Shown piece by piece: positions 39,665 through 51,617 of a DNA stretch of 64,000 nt (position 1 is its first letter; every line of letters starts with the position of its first letter). Source of the stretch: Apoderus coryli (Eukaryota; Arthropoda; Insecta; Coleoptera; Attelabidae); the NCBI GenBank assembly GCA_911728435.2, contig OU452198.1, forward strand, positions 45,909,017 to 45,973,016, written 5' to 3'. The notes under the pieces are model-generated. The model ran no database searches. It saw only the letters and a list, made by a program, of their open reading frames with translations, and was not told the origin of the DNA. The translations under genes were made by a program, and so were the position numbers.

Positions 39665-39850
39665 TTTAATATACAGTTACTTCACTTCGTGTCGGAACGT
39701 TCTATCTCTCTGTCGACAAAGAAATTCGCCGCGCTTATAATTGTAGTATAGGCACAGTTTATACAGTTGGTTCTCATCGTGTCGGTACCTCTCATCTTCA
39801 TGTCTTCAAAGCAATTCGCCGCCCGCATTGTTATGGTAGAGTATCTTATA
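39665..39850. repeat. Two imperfect ~90-bp tandem copies
   Basis: GCACAGTTTAATATACAGTT at about 39658 and GCACAGTTTATACAGTT at about 39752 each begin a unit. Each unit contains TCGTGTCGG, a TCTC-rich stretch, then AAAGAAATTCGCCGC or AAAGCAATTCGCCGC. The spacing is about 90 bp and the copies are diverged. Confidence 0.8.
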
Positions 39851-40169
39851 GTATATATAGATATAGTATAACATAGCAGCGGGCCAGAAATGTAGCTGGC
39901 ATTGCGACGAGTTGATGCCGTTTTTAGCGTCTCCTGACCCTTCTTATCTATAGTTATTATTCTATGGCACTAGTGTTCATGAATCAGGTCTCTATTTCGG
40001 TGAATGTCTGCCAGTTGATCTATAGATCTTTTACAATGTTATTCTAATAGTCTAAGTTATTGTCTGTTTGTATAGTGTTAATTTTATGTTGTTATTTAAT
40101 TTCTAATTTTGTTAAGAGTTACATGTTATTACCAATATGGTGTTTGTAATTTGAATAGATACATAAAAA

Positions 40170-40880
40170 AGATCCAACTGCTATTGATAACAATTAATCA
40201 AAGTAGCAGAATTGTATGTAAATGACCTTCGAAACATGTTTGTGCGTGCATAGGCATTGTAAGAGTGTTATTATTACGTAAATCGAGGGTATGGGCAGTC
40301 TGCCTAAATGCAAGTTTAACCCTAAGATACAGCGGTACAGATGTGAGCAGAATTCGCTTTAAACAAGACACAAACATACTTATATTTAAAAATTTTAGCA
40401 TTTTTCAGCCAACCGAGTGTTCTAATTGAAGTAGACAGGTGATCAAATCTCCTCAAGCCACACACCAAACGACAACATGCAAGTTCTAAATTATTTGCAC
40501 TCTTTCCGATGTCAGAACATCAAGGCAGGGATAATAACATGACAAACCATAACTCGCCCTCGAAATCACCAAAGACTGACACAACAGTTTCTTCATGTCT
40601 GAAGAAAAGAACGTTTTATTCGCGTAGTTATAATAGTTTCAACTGCATCTAACATTGTTGGGTCACATACGAAACATGTCTTTGAAAGCGCAAATTTTCA
40701 TCAAAGAACAGCCCCAGATTCTTTGCCGTCTCAACAAAGGGAATACGAACTTGATTTAAGGATATAGACAAGTTTTCATTTAAATAATTCCTCTTCGTTT
40801 TAGGGCCAAACATCATAGATTTTGACTTAGTTGGATTTAACCTTAAGCCCTGAGAAGCAGCGTACCTACTTGGAGATAAA
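40170..40880 (-). mobile_element. Jockey-like LINE, RT thumb to C-terminus
   Basis: On the minus strand about 40870-40670 reads LRLNPTKSKSMMFGPKTKR, then FVETAKNLGLFFDENLRFQR and HVSYVTQQ, the RT thumb (NP-KSK-M-FG ... LG--FD--L-F--H). It continues with LCQSLVISRASYG, then CGLRRFDHLSTSIRTLGWLK and finally DLRNNNTLTMPMHAQTCFEG near 40290-40200. These follow the usual Jockey-type C-terminal order. Several frameshifts separate the blocks. The palm with FADD would lie beyond 40880 but is not visible, because the 35-bp palindrome at 40890 marks a break. Confidence 0.85.
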
Positions 40881-40889
40881 TTAGTAATG

Positions 40890-40924
40890 AATAATTAGGG
40901 TAATGAGTCATTACCCTAATTATT
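40890..40924. repeat. Perfect 35-bp palindrome
   Basis: AATAATTAGGGTAATGA is followed by one central base (G at 40907) and its exact reverse complement. It sits at the edge of the LINE fragment. Confidence 0.95.
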
Positions 40925-43195
40925 GGAATCAAAATGTTAACAACAATATATAAACAGTACAATCAACTAACATTGTATCAACATGTAAAAGTGTGCGTTC
41001 AATATTATCACGGATACCAGAGATTGTGGCGATTGTCTTCTCTTTATGTCTGTATTAGGTATCGGGATTAGCAATTCAACTATGTACTTAATTCTACTTA
41101 TCTATTTGCAAAGAAAACACCAAGGAAAACATTCACCTATTCGTTCAATCAATGGTGATAAGCTTTTGGATATTTCCGACGATGTTTCTATTCCGTTCAC
41201 CTGTATGCCCAAACAACAACTTGTTTCATATTTTACCCTATACTTACTACTTAGTACAAAACAGCTATAATTTTTACATTATTTAAACATCAGATTAACC
41301 TATGATTTTTTAGAATGTTATTGGAAACTGAAAGACTACCTACCGACCTACCTAATTGTTAAATAGGTAAATATCATGCATGTGAAGCAAAATAAGTACC
41401 TACCAAAGTAAAGAAAAAGAAGATCAGGCATCAGGCTCAACAAGAACAACATTTTGTGCTCTGGTATTTATTTTCTCTCTCTTCTGCTCTTGAGCACACC
41501 TTTTAAGTTTTTTATACACACATACCTATATAGGTATAGTTTTATACATTTGGAAGAAAATACCACCAATGTCAGAGCAGCCATTTTGAAGCAGACAGAA
41601 TTAGTGTCTAAATAAAATTCAAAATATTATAATTACTTATCAATCTTGTTTTTATATGGGTAAGAAGTTACAAATGTCATAATACCAATAAACTAAAAAT
41701 CCCTATACACCTGGTCGTTGTTATTTTGTTTTAGTGTCAAAAAATGTTTAATAACATCGCGCAAAATTCTTACCTGTGTTTCGTAGAAAATACTTAATTA
41801 CATTGTTGATAATATAGCGTTGTATCCAATGAAATAATCCTTTTCAAAAACGACACACTATGTTCTTGTCTAAAACTGTCTGACACAACACGAATTTCAG
41901 AGTTAGGTATGTATTTGAAAGTAATTAAAAGCAAATAAGAAAAAAAACACTAAGTTGTCACTCGGTGTATGAAATAACCAGTTTTCATTATGAAAACAAC
42001 AATTTCTGTATTAAACAAAATGTTGTATGTATTGATAAGTCACTAGACACTAAAATTTAAGTCATAACAGCACTGATTAATTATTTACAAAAATTATAAA
42101 CGTGTTTTTTAAGTATATAAATTCCACCACACTATTATAGGTACAATACGATGTGAAGTTAACACACACTAACACCACCACAGCATCTTTCGACCACTGA
42201 ACTCGGGACTCGAGTCAAACAGTAATCTTTACGAAGAGCCACCCCACCAAAATGCTATCGATTTGTATAATACAGATGTCGGTAAAATGTGAAAGTCTTA
42301 TATGACTGAAATATCTCGCATTTGGTTAACTAAATATTAGTCATAATATGAAATAGATAATAGTTTTTGCATTTCTGATTAGATAAATATCGCATTTTGA
42401 ATGCCATTTTCGTTTTTGTCTTTTATTTTCAGGTAGGTAACTTTAAAGCTGCGCGTACACAGGTTGTGCAATGATCAATAGGGATAAACGTAAAGTTACT
42501 AGATAGGGACTACTATGCAGATGTTAGGCCGTTGCATTGATAACAAAATAATGTTCTTAGACGTTTATCTTGGACCGGCCTATTTACCTGATTTGTACTA
42601 GATCTTGTACACACAGGTACTACAAAATAGTGTCAAACAAAACACTGGCAACGTCTTTGAGGCAGGCGATTTAATTTTTGGAATGAATGATGAGGTAGCT
42701 GCATTGCCAAGTGAAACTGATTTATATATTGTAACTATAGTATTTACAACAAGCAAGAAACGATATGATTTTGATACGAATTTGTATGATAGGGATCAGT
42801 TTAAATGGCTATGATTCAGGTATAGCAGTGCAAAAATACAGATAAAGAAAACAAAGTATAATATAAACACATGAAATTCAAATAATATACAAAAAAAAAA
42901 TAATCATTTATTTTACTTTTATGTAGATGTTACGTTACTTGATAGGACAAACCATCATTGCTATAGTGTAGTAGGGTAAAAGATTCGATGTCCGAAGGTC
43001 CTCTAATTACAAATATCAAAATTTTGTAAAAGTGCACACATTTTCGTACGTGTATGCCTGTGAATCTATTCACCTATAAGTTAAAATCGTATTATTTGGA
43101 TGTTTTTTGATTACCAAAATATGGTTTCTCAAATACTCGGTGCTTATTCTTTTTGGTAATGATCGGCGTACGAGAAGAAGGTATATTTTAAACGG
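40925..43195. other. Non-coding AT-rich stretch
   Basis: Short frames at 41046-41270 and 42605-42814 are unrecognised. No repeats with clear ends were seen. Confidence 0.4.
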
Positions 43196-43224
43196 GTTGA
43201 AAATCATATATCCTAAAAGACATC

Positions 43225-43285
43225 CAAAACATTAACTGGTGTAAATTTGACGCACGATTTATCCAGAAGTAATGTCTATATACCA
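43225..43285 (+). mobile_element. Penelope-like element 3' end remnant
   Basis: TAAATTTGACGCACGATTTA followed by TCCAGAAGTA at about 43242-43272 matches the 3' end of the Penelope-like copy at about 21010-21040 with one mismatch. No coding sequence remains. Confidence 0.65.
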
Positions 43286-43543
43286 AGTATTAGGTATAAA
43301 TATTTGTTATTAAACATTTTTTGTAGATATCTCTTTTCGCTTTGGAAATATTTTATTTCAGTTCGAAGTTCAGGTTAGGTTGAGTTAGCAGCTCCGGTGT
43401 CACATTAGGTGAAATTTTTTGCATTTTTTTTTTCTTTAAATGAAGTTTTACAATGTCGCTTTGGTAATAGGTCGTCATTGGCGACAATTAAATTTAAAAA
43501 TAGGGTAATAAAGATGATAATCTACGAAGATGCACATTTTCGA

Positions 43544-43644
43544 AGTAGGTACCACTCTGCGTATGACGTGTCCTTATTCCGATCCTCCGCTCAGTGAGCG
43601 GAGGATCGGAATAAGGACACGTCATACGCAGAGTGGTACCTACT
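43544..43644. repeat. Perfect 101-bp palindrome
   Basis: Two exact 50-bp reverse-complement arms surround a single central base (G at 43594). The left arm starts AGTAGGTACCACTCTGCGTA. It is richer in GC than its surroundings and has no spacer. Confidence 0.97.
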
Positions 43645-46608
43645 ACTACTAATATCTACTTTTGAACACAAATTGGAATATTTATGAATAATGAATATTA
43701 TACAATAATTATTAAGTAGGTAGGTATAGGATATGAATATGAATGAGAACAGTATTGGAATTCAAATAAAAGAAAAGATATTTCTTTAAATTAATTTCAC
43801 CGCAGAGCATTCGCCACTAAAATTTCATGTTTTTAATTAACGTTTTTCGTTTTTATTTACTTTCATTACTTTTTTGTTTTTTCATTCATTTCCATGCCGC
43901 ATGCTGCAATTTTAGAAAAGTGTAGGTAAGAGGTATATGTACTGGTAGTAGGGAGCATAAATAAAATTATTATATAGGATTAAGGAACTTTACTGGAATA
44001 GACGAATACATTCTAAAGGAAGAATTTGGAATGAAGACGCATACCGTAACAAAAATCAAAAATAATCAGTTCCTTATTATAGGTACCTACATTTTGATTT
44101 TGTAATATTGTAATTATCAATATATCAATTATTGTAATGACATATTACTATGCTATATCGGTGACATGAATTTGAAATTAAAGATTACTAGGTATAGTGT
44201 TTTGATTAAAATTTTAACTGGGTTCAAATAAATTTTTTGAACATTCTAATTTTTGACCAAAGTAGTTAGGTAGGTAGTTGGGTTAGTTTAGCACCAAATT
44301 ATTATTTTTACTTTTGTATTTCTAATTTTTAAATAAAGTAGTTAGGTAGTTGAGGTAGTTTAGAATAATAATATTATTTTTATAATTCAAATAACAAGTA
44401 GTGTATTTTTTAGATTTTAAATCTTTGATGAAAACATTTCGTTACCCGGGCCACGTGATATCATATTTTAGATTATAATGTACAACATACACAATGAACT
44501 CCAATATAAATTATTGAGGCGATATCGATAGTTCCACCTTCAGGAAAGTTTTGAGGTGACAACCGATTTTTTTAGCACTTAATGGCGCGTATACACGAAC
44601 CAATTTCAGTATAACTTTTCACAGGCAATTTTTTTACTGTATAGTACCTAAATGGCGACTAGATGAATGTTCGTAACAGATTGCCTCAGCTGCCAGTTTT
44701 TTAATGTTGTTTGCTCTATAAAAAAAATTTGAGTAATCTCTAAATCAAAAATAGGTACCATGGATAATTGAAACACCAATATTGTGTTCGTTTATTCTGC
44801 TTTGTATATGCGCCTACAGATATTGATGTCCCGTTGATAAGTTTATCCTTGTCTTGTAGACGTTGATAAAGTTCATTAAAAAAGAGTAAAACTATTTTTT
44901 CTTCGTCTCCAATAGTCGGTATAGAAAGTAAAAATTATTTACTCGAAATCGTTACCTATAGCCTTTAAGGCTTGTTCATCAATTTAGAGCAATAATATCT
45001 ATTACCAGTGTGTCGTATATTAATAATTCGATATGTACTGTATATATATAATATACATATCTATATACCTATGTTTTAGGGTAGGTATAGGTGCCTATAT
45101 AAGTTCATAATTCATTTAATAATTTAAATTTTAATTACGGCAATAACGGTAATAATTAAATTTATAGTGTATTTTAACGTGAAATTGCATGGCTTTCCCT
45201 CGACCCTTTATCCCCTGAAACCATCAAACCCTCTCCCAATTTACTTAATATATATTAAATTATCATTTACACAATTTTAATATAATATTCATATAACTTT
45301 GTCAGAACCATACATTTTTCAGTTAAATTAAAAAATATTATAACATCACAACTTGCGGGATTTATAGATTCAATAGGTAGGTAACATAAAAACTGAACAG
45401 CATATAGGAAATCAAAACCTAAGACTACAGAATCTTTGCCACAACCATCAACTAGCGAATACCGAGATATTCCGCAGTTTGGGTCAAATGATAAAGTCGT
45501 GTCGGACGGTCACTAGAAAATTTGATTAGCAAAAAACAACTAGAGAAATAGCAAGATGCATGTAAGTTGGTAACAGAACTTTCTTACCATTTTTGTACCT
45601 AAAATTACGGATATGACTAAAAAAGAGTAGGTATTAACCTTTAATAATAAAAAGCATAATCAAATCCTCGAGAGATATGCTTCTTACAATACGATAGGTA
45701 TATCTAAAATGTTGGATCAGACGTTTTCAATACATTCTTTCCACTAATATCTATGCACCCCTTTTACAATATATTCATCTTAGTCTCCCTTTGTTTAACC
45801 ACCCCTCTCCGCATATTATGTGACTTGCATCCAATCAGTAAATGTTCGACTAATCGCCACTATGGTGATAGAGAATACATTATTGAATGAAATTAAAGAA
45901 ATTGAAATGTCCTAAATACCTACACCTACAGATAATACTAAAATGCTAAGACTCAACATTTCAAAGCATTTATAAAACGCCAGTAAATCCAAAACGGTTT
46001 ATAATAATTTTACTCCAAATATTTGTTTTAATAATGTTGTAAACACTGACTGCGCAGCGGCGCGGTCAGACCATAATTTAGTACATGATTACCATAATGT
46101 GAAATATTAAATAATTAGGCAAGTACTCTATGTTTAAGTGAAATTTAGGACAGAACAAGTACCTAACATAATGTAAACATACCTAATAGAATAATATTTA
46201 TTGACATAGCACATACCTAAACAAAATTATAGAAAACAAAATAAAAAGTGAGGTTAGATGTTAGATACAAATTAAGTGAACCTTAAGCTCTAGAATACCT
46301 CGGCCTAACTTAAGTCCTACTTAGGTGTTATAAGTGGCGGTGCAACATAATAAGTCAACTTAAGTTACACTTACCGCTAAGTGGAGCTTAAGTGTAAGCG
46401 GTGCAAATAGCTGTTAATAGATACTATGCTTAAGTTAAGGGACACTTAGGCAAATATAAGTGACGTGTCAACGCGGTGCAATAAAAAATAGATGCTATAT
46501 TCAACTCTTAGAACAAATCGTCCCTTAAACTGTATGTGGTGCAAACAGGCATTAATTATTTATTGTACTTAATAATAAAAGAACAAAATCGTATATTCAA
46601 CGTGCTTA
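43645..46608. other. Long non-coding AT-rich stretch with GGTGCAA motifs
   Basis: No gene seen. Between 46330 and 46560 the motif GGTGCAA recurs four times (near 46341, 46401, 46476 and 46540), mixed with ACTTAAG-type inverted words. It resembles worn PIF/Harbinger-like MITE ends, but ends and target duplications could not be fixed. Confidence 0.4.
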
Positions 46609-46612
46609 TTAA

Positions 46613-46962
46613 GGAGTTAAAGTTGTACATGAGACGAGACGTATCTATGCTGACGTAACGGAAATTATTTAGGATAAGTCAATTGAAAAATCTAGGACCA
46701 AAAATGAGTTAAAGTTTTATTAGCAACGTAAAACGTAACGCAGTTCTCTTAGGTTATGTTTATATTTGTTTAACTCGTTCGGATACCTCCGGTCATACAG
46801 TCGAGGATTTCCGGTAGAATGTGTTCTCGTCTGAATGACACGCAAGAGACCCTATCGATGCGGGATACGTATCCGCAAACGAGATGAAAAATTCATCTGC
46901 GCATGCCTAGCTGTCAATAGATACGTATACGTTCTTGTCTCATGAACAACTTTAACTCCCTA
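46613..46962. mobile_element. TTAA-flanked MITE, copy 1
   Basis: TTAA occurs at 46609-46612 and 46963-46966. The left end GGAGTTAAAGTTGTACATGA and the reverse complement of the right end TAGGGAGTTAAAGTTGTTCA form TIRs of about 35-40 bp that go on into GAGAC and ACGTATCT. No coding frame. It belongs with the copies at 47105 and 60497 by the (G)GGAGTTAA end and ACGTATAC subterminal words. The TTAA duplication suggests mobilisation by a piggyBac-like or other TTAA-specific transposase. Confidence 0.82.
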
Positions 46963-47104
46963 TTAACTAGGTTAGCAATAGCAAAGATTAATGTCCATTA
47001 ATCTTTGGCATTAGCATGTTAGGTGGAAGTTAGAATATATCTTCTTCGTATATACTCACACTCACTACTCACTAGCAAAAGGAACTGACAACTGTGACAC
47101 TTAA

Positions 47105-47685
47105 TAGGGAGTCAAGGCAAAACCAAAGACGTATGCGTATCTCCATACGTAAACGTGAGATTTTGGTTATGTTTACACTAGATAAGCAGTCATTCAAAAT
47201 AAAGTTAAGGTGCCATCCAATACGTATCGTATATGCGGAAGGTAGAGATAACACTTTACTTGAGAAAAAGACTTTTAGATTTTTCTACTTCCACTTACTA
47301 TGTTGTTAATATTATTGTTTTTTTAATGATTAACCAAATACCTATTTATTTTATTATGTATACCTATAAACAATAAGAGAAAAATGTTTATAATTGTTAC
47401 AAAATGAACTACTACTACTAATAATAAGAAAGTATTTATTGCAAAATAGCTTAGCTTAATTATTAATATAGATTCACAGTTTTTGTTGTTCTATTCTAGA
47501 TATTCGTACAAGTTCATGTAGTTCCGACAACAACCGGTTCAATACGTTTAAGTATACGATACGTGTAGAGGTACATATGTTCACGGCCTTCGTATCGTTA
47601 AACGTATCATAAATTTAAAGAGCGCATGCGTATATGGCAAAAGATACGTTTACGTATACGTCAGTGACTTTGCCTTAACTCCCTA
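47105..47685. mobile_element. TTAA-flanked MITE, copy 2
   Basis: TTAA flanks both ends (47101-47104 and 47686-47689). The left end TAGGGAGTCAAGGCAAA and the reverse complement of the right end TAGGGAGTTAAGGCAAAG are TIRs with subterminal ACGTATACGT-type words. The 581-bp body has no significant coding frame. Its first ~135 bp recur at 60497-60629. Confidence 0.87.
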
Positions 47686-48112
47686 TTAATAGGGATGTGG
47701 ACATGAGGATGGAACTGTTACATTGTGTATATCGTCGGCTTGCTGCGAAAACTCACTAAGTCAAAACTGACACATTGTGAATAAACCAAATTTAAATAAA
47801 TGCACAAGTTTCCCAGAGCTTTGAACGACAAATATGTGTGGACTAATTCTCCAAATTAAAAATATATTATATTAGTAAGTTTCCTTATTGATATTATATT
47901 TAAACAGGTGATGCGGTCACCCTGTTTTAAAAAATAAATTTAAAAGTAGAAAAATGTGACTTAGTGAATTTATAATTCAGTCGCAATTCTAATGTGTGAC
48001 TGACTTAATGAGTTCTGTTATTACAAATTAATTCAATATTTTGATTTTGTAGAACACAATTTTTATTTTAAATATAAAACTTTACAAAACTAAGACAACT
48101 TTTAAATTTTAA

Positions 48113-50684
48113 TTAAATATTTTCCGTTTTCGAGTCAGAATATCCAGGTTCAAGGATAAAATCTTTCACCGTAATACTAGTGGGCAACGATTCATACCAA
48201 CCATGGTACTCATCTGGTATCGCACCTTTTTGGCATAATTTTAGGAGATCTCCTTTCTTTTTAGCAGATATAGGCAGCATACTCTTGTATAACTTGTTTA
48301 ATTTTATGGTACTAAAATTAACTTTTTGGGTAGCTCGTGATTTACCTTCTATATTTATTTTTTTATATTCACTGAAATAATCATACCGATATTCTATAGT
48401 AACAGGTTCAGTTTTTTGAAATCGAAAACACTTTACTTTTAACCAGTTTACTTTCTCATTATTGATGTCGCATATTTTGTTTCTAAATACATGTCTAGAT
48501 AATTCCTTTAAGTTTAGAAAATCGCTAAACTTTATCTCCTTTGTAATGAATGGATCGCCTAATTTATTACGGTTCCGCTTCGATCTTGCTCGTTTAAAAA
48601 TACTTAAACAGTCATGAACAACATAAACTGCCTGGTATTTTTTTTCTTTTTCGATGGCGCTGTGCATTGAATCTACTTCCATGTAGCTGTGACCGCTTTC
48701 TAAAAACTTATGCTCTATAATATCTACAGAAGTAGTTTGAACAATATAAAGAAGTAATGCAGCAATATTTTGGTTTCGGTTTTGTCCCCCACATGTATCT
48801 GAATACAATGTTACGTGTTTTACATCAGACTTTAAGTGCTTAAACCAACTGTACAAACACGTTCCGATTTCTGAGCTACCTCGTTTTCCGTGAAGTTCCG
48901 TCCATGCAAAACAGTAAGCTTTGTGTGGTTGTGGAGATTCATACACCGTTAAATTGTACATATTAATTTTTCGGCTATAATACATGGGCGAAACATCGGA
49001 GCACGGAATCTGCAAAACGGATTGTAAATCAAATGTTACCATAAGAAATGATGAATTATTTTCCGCTTTAGCTTTATCAATTTCTTTTGACTTGGCTGCT
49101 TCATTTTTTCGTATAATATGATCATGGTATTCATCTTCAAAACTGTCTCGATCCTGATTATTAGAGTTTTGATATCGATTACAGGTTGAGCACTGATCTT
49201 TTTTCGGTTTAAAAAAAGAAAAATTATAAGAAGTGCAAAATACTTTTCGATAAACATGTGACGAAACTGCTTTTAAGTTATTCTCTAAGTAATACTCTCG
49301 GTACAGATCATACATCTTCGAAATAGACAGTCTAGGATCTAAGTAGAGCCTCCTAGTAGATTTTCTTCTATAGTGACTTTCCATTGCTGGAAAGCTTTCA
49401 ATGTGTGCCTTAATAATTGCTAAATCAGCCTGAGTTGTTTTGTTATTAGGCGACTTTTTACCTCGTCCATCCTCTCCTTCAAAGACACCCAAATAATTTC
49501 TTTTTTTAAACGCAGTAATTATTGGACCATTGTTAATGTTAAGGGTTTTCATGAAAAACGCCTGACAAACTCGAAGCTTTTGATCACCTTTATAGAAGTG
49601 ATATTGTTTGGCATTTGATGGGATTTTGCTATTTTCCCCTTTCCTTGGCCTTCGACTTTGCGGTGGCTGTACGTCGATATTTTTTAAAATAAAATCCATT
49701 TTGCGTTCATAAGTTTTAAGTCCCCAGTACTCTTTACAAATATCTATTCTCTGATCTTCATTAAACTTTGTTGTACATTTAAATCTACAAGAAATACCAC
49801 ATGAACTATTTTGAGGAGTTTTTGCGGAGTGGATTTTCCCTCTTTTTGTCGAATACTCTTGACATTTACTCATTTTAAGCTTATTAACATTTCGAGACCA
49901 TTTAGTTGGATCACTTTTTCTCCATCTCGTTAAAACTTTCTGGTTTCCGTTATGATCACAGAGCTTTTTGTTTGTCTTTCTTACAATCCGGCGTCGCATG
50001 GAACACAAATCAAGCGAAGAATCATCAGTATCATCTTCTGATGAAGAATATGGCAAATTCAATAAGTTTTTCCCATTATTTTCTGTGTTTTCCATGACAG
50101 CTGCTTCAACAAGAAGTCCACTCTCTTTATCTACAACGTATTCTGTAACTTGACTGTAATTCTCAATACCTGCAAAAAAGTACCTCATCTTTATTTTAAA
50201 TTATTATCTTATCGAAAACCTTACCTAATGAAATTGGTGCTTCATGGTACAAAAAATCCGAATTAAGCTCAAACATGTTTGGCACTGGAATAAAATTGTA
50301 TTTTGAAATACAGATTTAATTTTTACGTAAATTTTACAGACCTAATATTATATCTAAATAACTCAGAATACGAAGCAAGTTGTCTTATGCAACTTTAAAT
50401 ATAGATCTCACCATTACAGTCCGAGGTTGATAAGTCGTCGGAGACAAAAAAGTTTATATTTCGATTTTCTATATTCACTCCACTCGCTGTCTTTATATCT
50501 TGCAATGTACCATTGGCTTGTTCTGGAGTGTTGTCTTAAAAATAAAATCAATCAAATCAAATAATTAATGTGTTATTAAAATAACTATAGAACATAATGC
50601 ATCTGTCTGTAAATGTTACTTACTTTCGGAATTGTTAGCAGTTAGAGCTAACTTTAGCAGCTTGTTTGTACGGTCTGAATACAT
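48113..50684 (-). CDS. Putative DDD-type transposase, 766 aa, four exons
   Basis: Exons are inferred at 50684-50624, 50534-50412, 50284-50225 and 50169-48113; each intron is GT-AG (89, 127 and 55 nt) and every junction keeps frame, totalling 767 codons with the stop. The long unspliced frame from 50188 would start inside intron 3, so its first seven residues are spurious. The N-terminus is acidic and serine-rich. Cysteine pairs (C-x3-C-x3-C near residues 205-213; CSTC near 408-411) may bind zinc. An RNase H-like core is suggested by VTFDLQ (D about 462), LYSDTCGGQNRN (D about 539) and GHSYMEVDSMHSAIE (D about 581, E about 588). The C-terminus contains LLKLCQKGAIPDEYH. A poly(A) signal lies at 48067-48062. 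Similar uncharacterised proteins with SD-CGGQN motifs are, as I recall, widespread in aphids. The surrounding TIRs make a transposase the best reading. Confidence 0.85.
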
Positions 50685-50814
50685 TTTTATGCAAATGATA
50701 AAATAATAATCATAGAATATTTGATATACAATACACGTCGTTTATCAAATGATCGTTACAATTTGCATTAAAAACCTGTAACTTTTAGGTTATATAACGG
50801 AATTTTGGCGTTTA

Positions 50815-50998
50815 AAACTCACTAAGTCACATAAGAAAATAACAAAATTCATTATGTCACTTAGTGAGTTTACGGATTAAATGAGAACGCTTAAAATGAC
50901 TTAATGAGAATTTTATTTACCACTTTTCTGTTACTTAATGAGTTTTAGGGCGTTTATTATTTTGGCTAAAGATGGGTTATTATTAAACTTAGTGAATT
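50815..50998. repeat. Subterminal iterated motif of the transposon (right side)
   Basis: Relatives of TGACTTAGTGAGTT occur at 50815-50829 (inverted), 50857-50870, 50897-50910, 50931-50945 and 50986-50998, besides the copy within the TIR. The left end has copies at 47957-47970 and 48001-48014 plus the one in its TIR. They are probable transposase binding sites; that role is inferred. Confidence 0.8.
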
Positions 50999-51061
50999 GT
51001 ATATAAACCTAAAAACACGGAAATATTGACTTAGTGAGTTTTCGCAGCAAGCCGACGATAT

Positions 51062-51609
51062 CAACATGTTTGTGGTTTGGATTGTCGAAATAAAAAACCA
51101 TTCGTCGTTGGGCTCGTTGTTCTGATTGTTGTTGCCATAGAGTTCAGGTCTATACGTAGCTTAAGAACACATTGGAGCAACCCATAAACAAATGAAAGCA
51201 ATCAAAAATTGAACACTTCCTTGTCATCACTGTCCTCTCGCGTTATATGTGCGACATCTATCAGTTGACGCCTTTAACTAATTATAAAAGCTCAATTTAC
51301 AAATTAGAACTACAGGAACCTGTAACCATATAAATCATACTAAAATTCACTACATCATCTACTAAATTGTAGGTAGCGCTGCTATTAGTCGTAAGTCGCC
51401 CAATTTGTAAACTCGAAGCTACGACTCGATTTTAACGATTATTTCGATATCCAGATTTGTGAAAAGAATACATTGTATTGCCAGCTTTAAGAAAACTGAG
51501 CCCTTTTCTCACTATAATTTTTACTCTCTTCACTAAATCGTACGTTCCATTTAAAACATTAATAATGATAATTTTGACAGTGTTTGTTCATTTTACATAA
51601 AAAATGCAA
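51062..51609. other. Non-coding spacer
   Basis: No gene or repeat recognised between the large transposon and the micro P-like element. Confidence 0.45.
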
Positions 51610-51617
51610 GTGAGCCG

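Larger units (their letters stand above)
47733..51057 (-). mobile_element. Complete DNA transposon with intact spliced transposase (Sola-like candidate)
   Basis: Both ends carry the same 32-bp perfect TIR (left 47733-47764; right 51026-51057), starting CGTCGGCTTGCTGCGAAAAC. ATAT flanks each end (47729-47732, 51058-51061) and reads as a 4-bp target duplication, although ATAT is itself palindromic and could be part of the TIR. Inside is one multi-exon gene on the minus strand with no disabling change. Copies of a TGACTTAGTGAGTT-like word are repeated inside both ends. A 4-bp duplication and a D...D...D core are features I recall for the Sola superfamily, but the assignment is not proven. Perfect TIRs and an open gene suggest recent or present activity. 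Confidence 0.88.

Noticed and set aside
48113..50188. 691-codon single-exon gene starting MRYFFAG
   Set aside because: Residues 1-7 fall in a GT-AG intron; splicing three upstream exons gives a longer in-frame protein, so the single-exon model was replaced.
47733..51057. Host gene rather than transposon
   Set aside because: Perfect TIRs just outside the gene, the flanking ATAT, iterated end motifs and a second degraded family copy at 26.5-29.1 kb favour a transposon.
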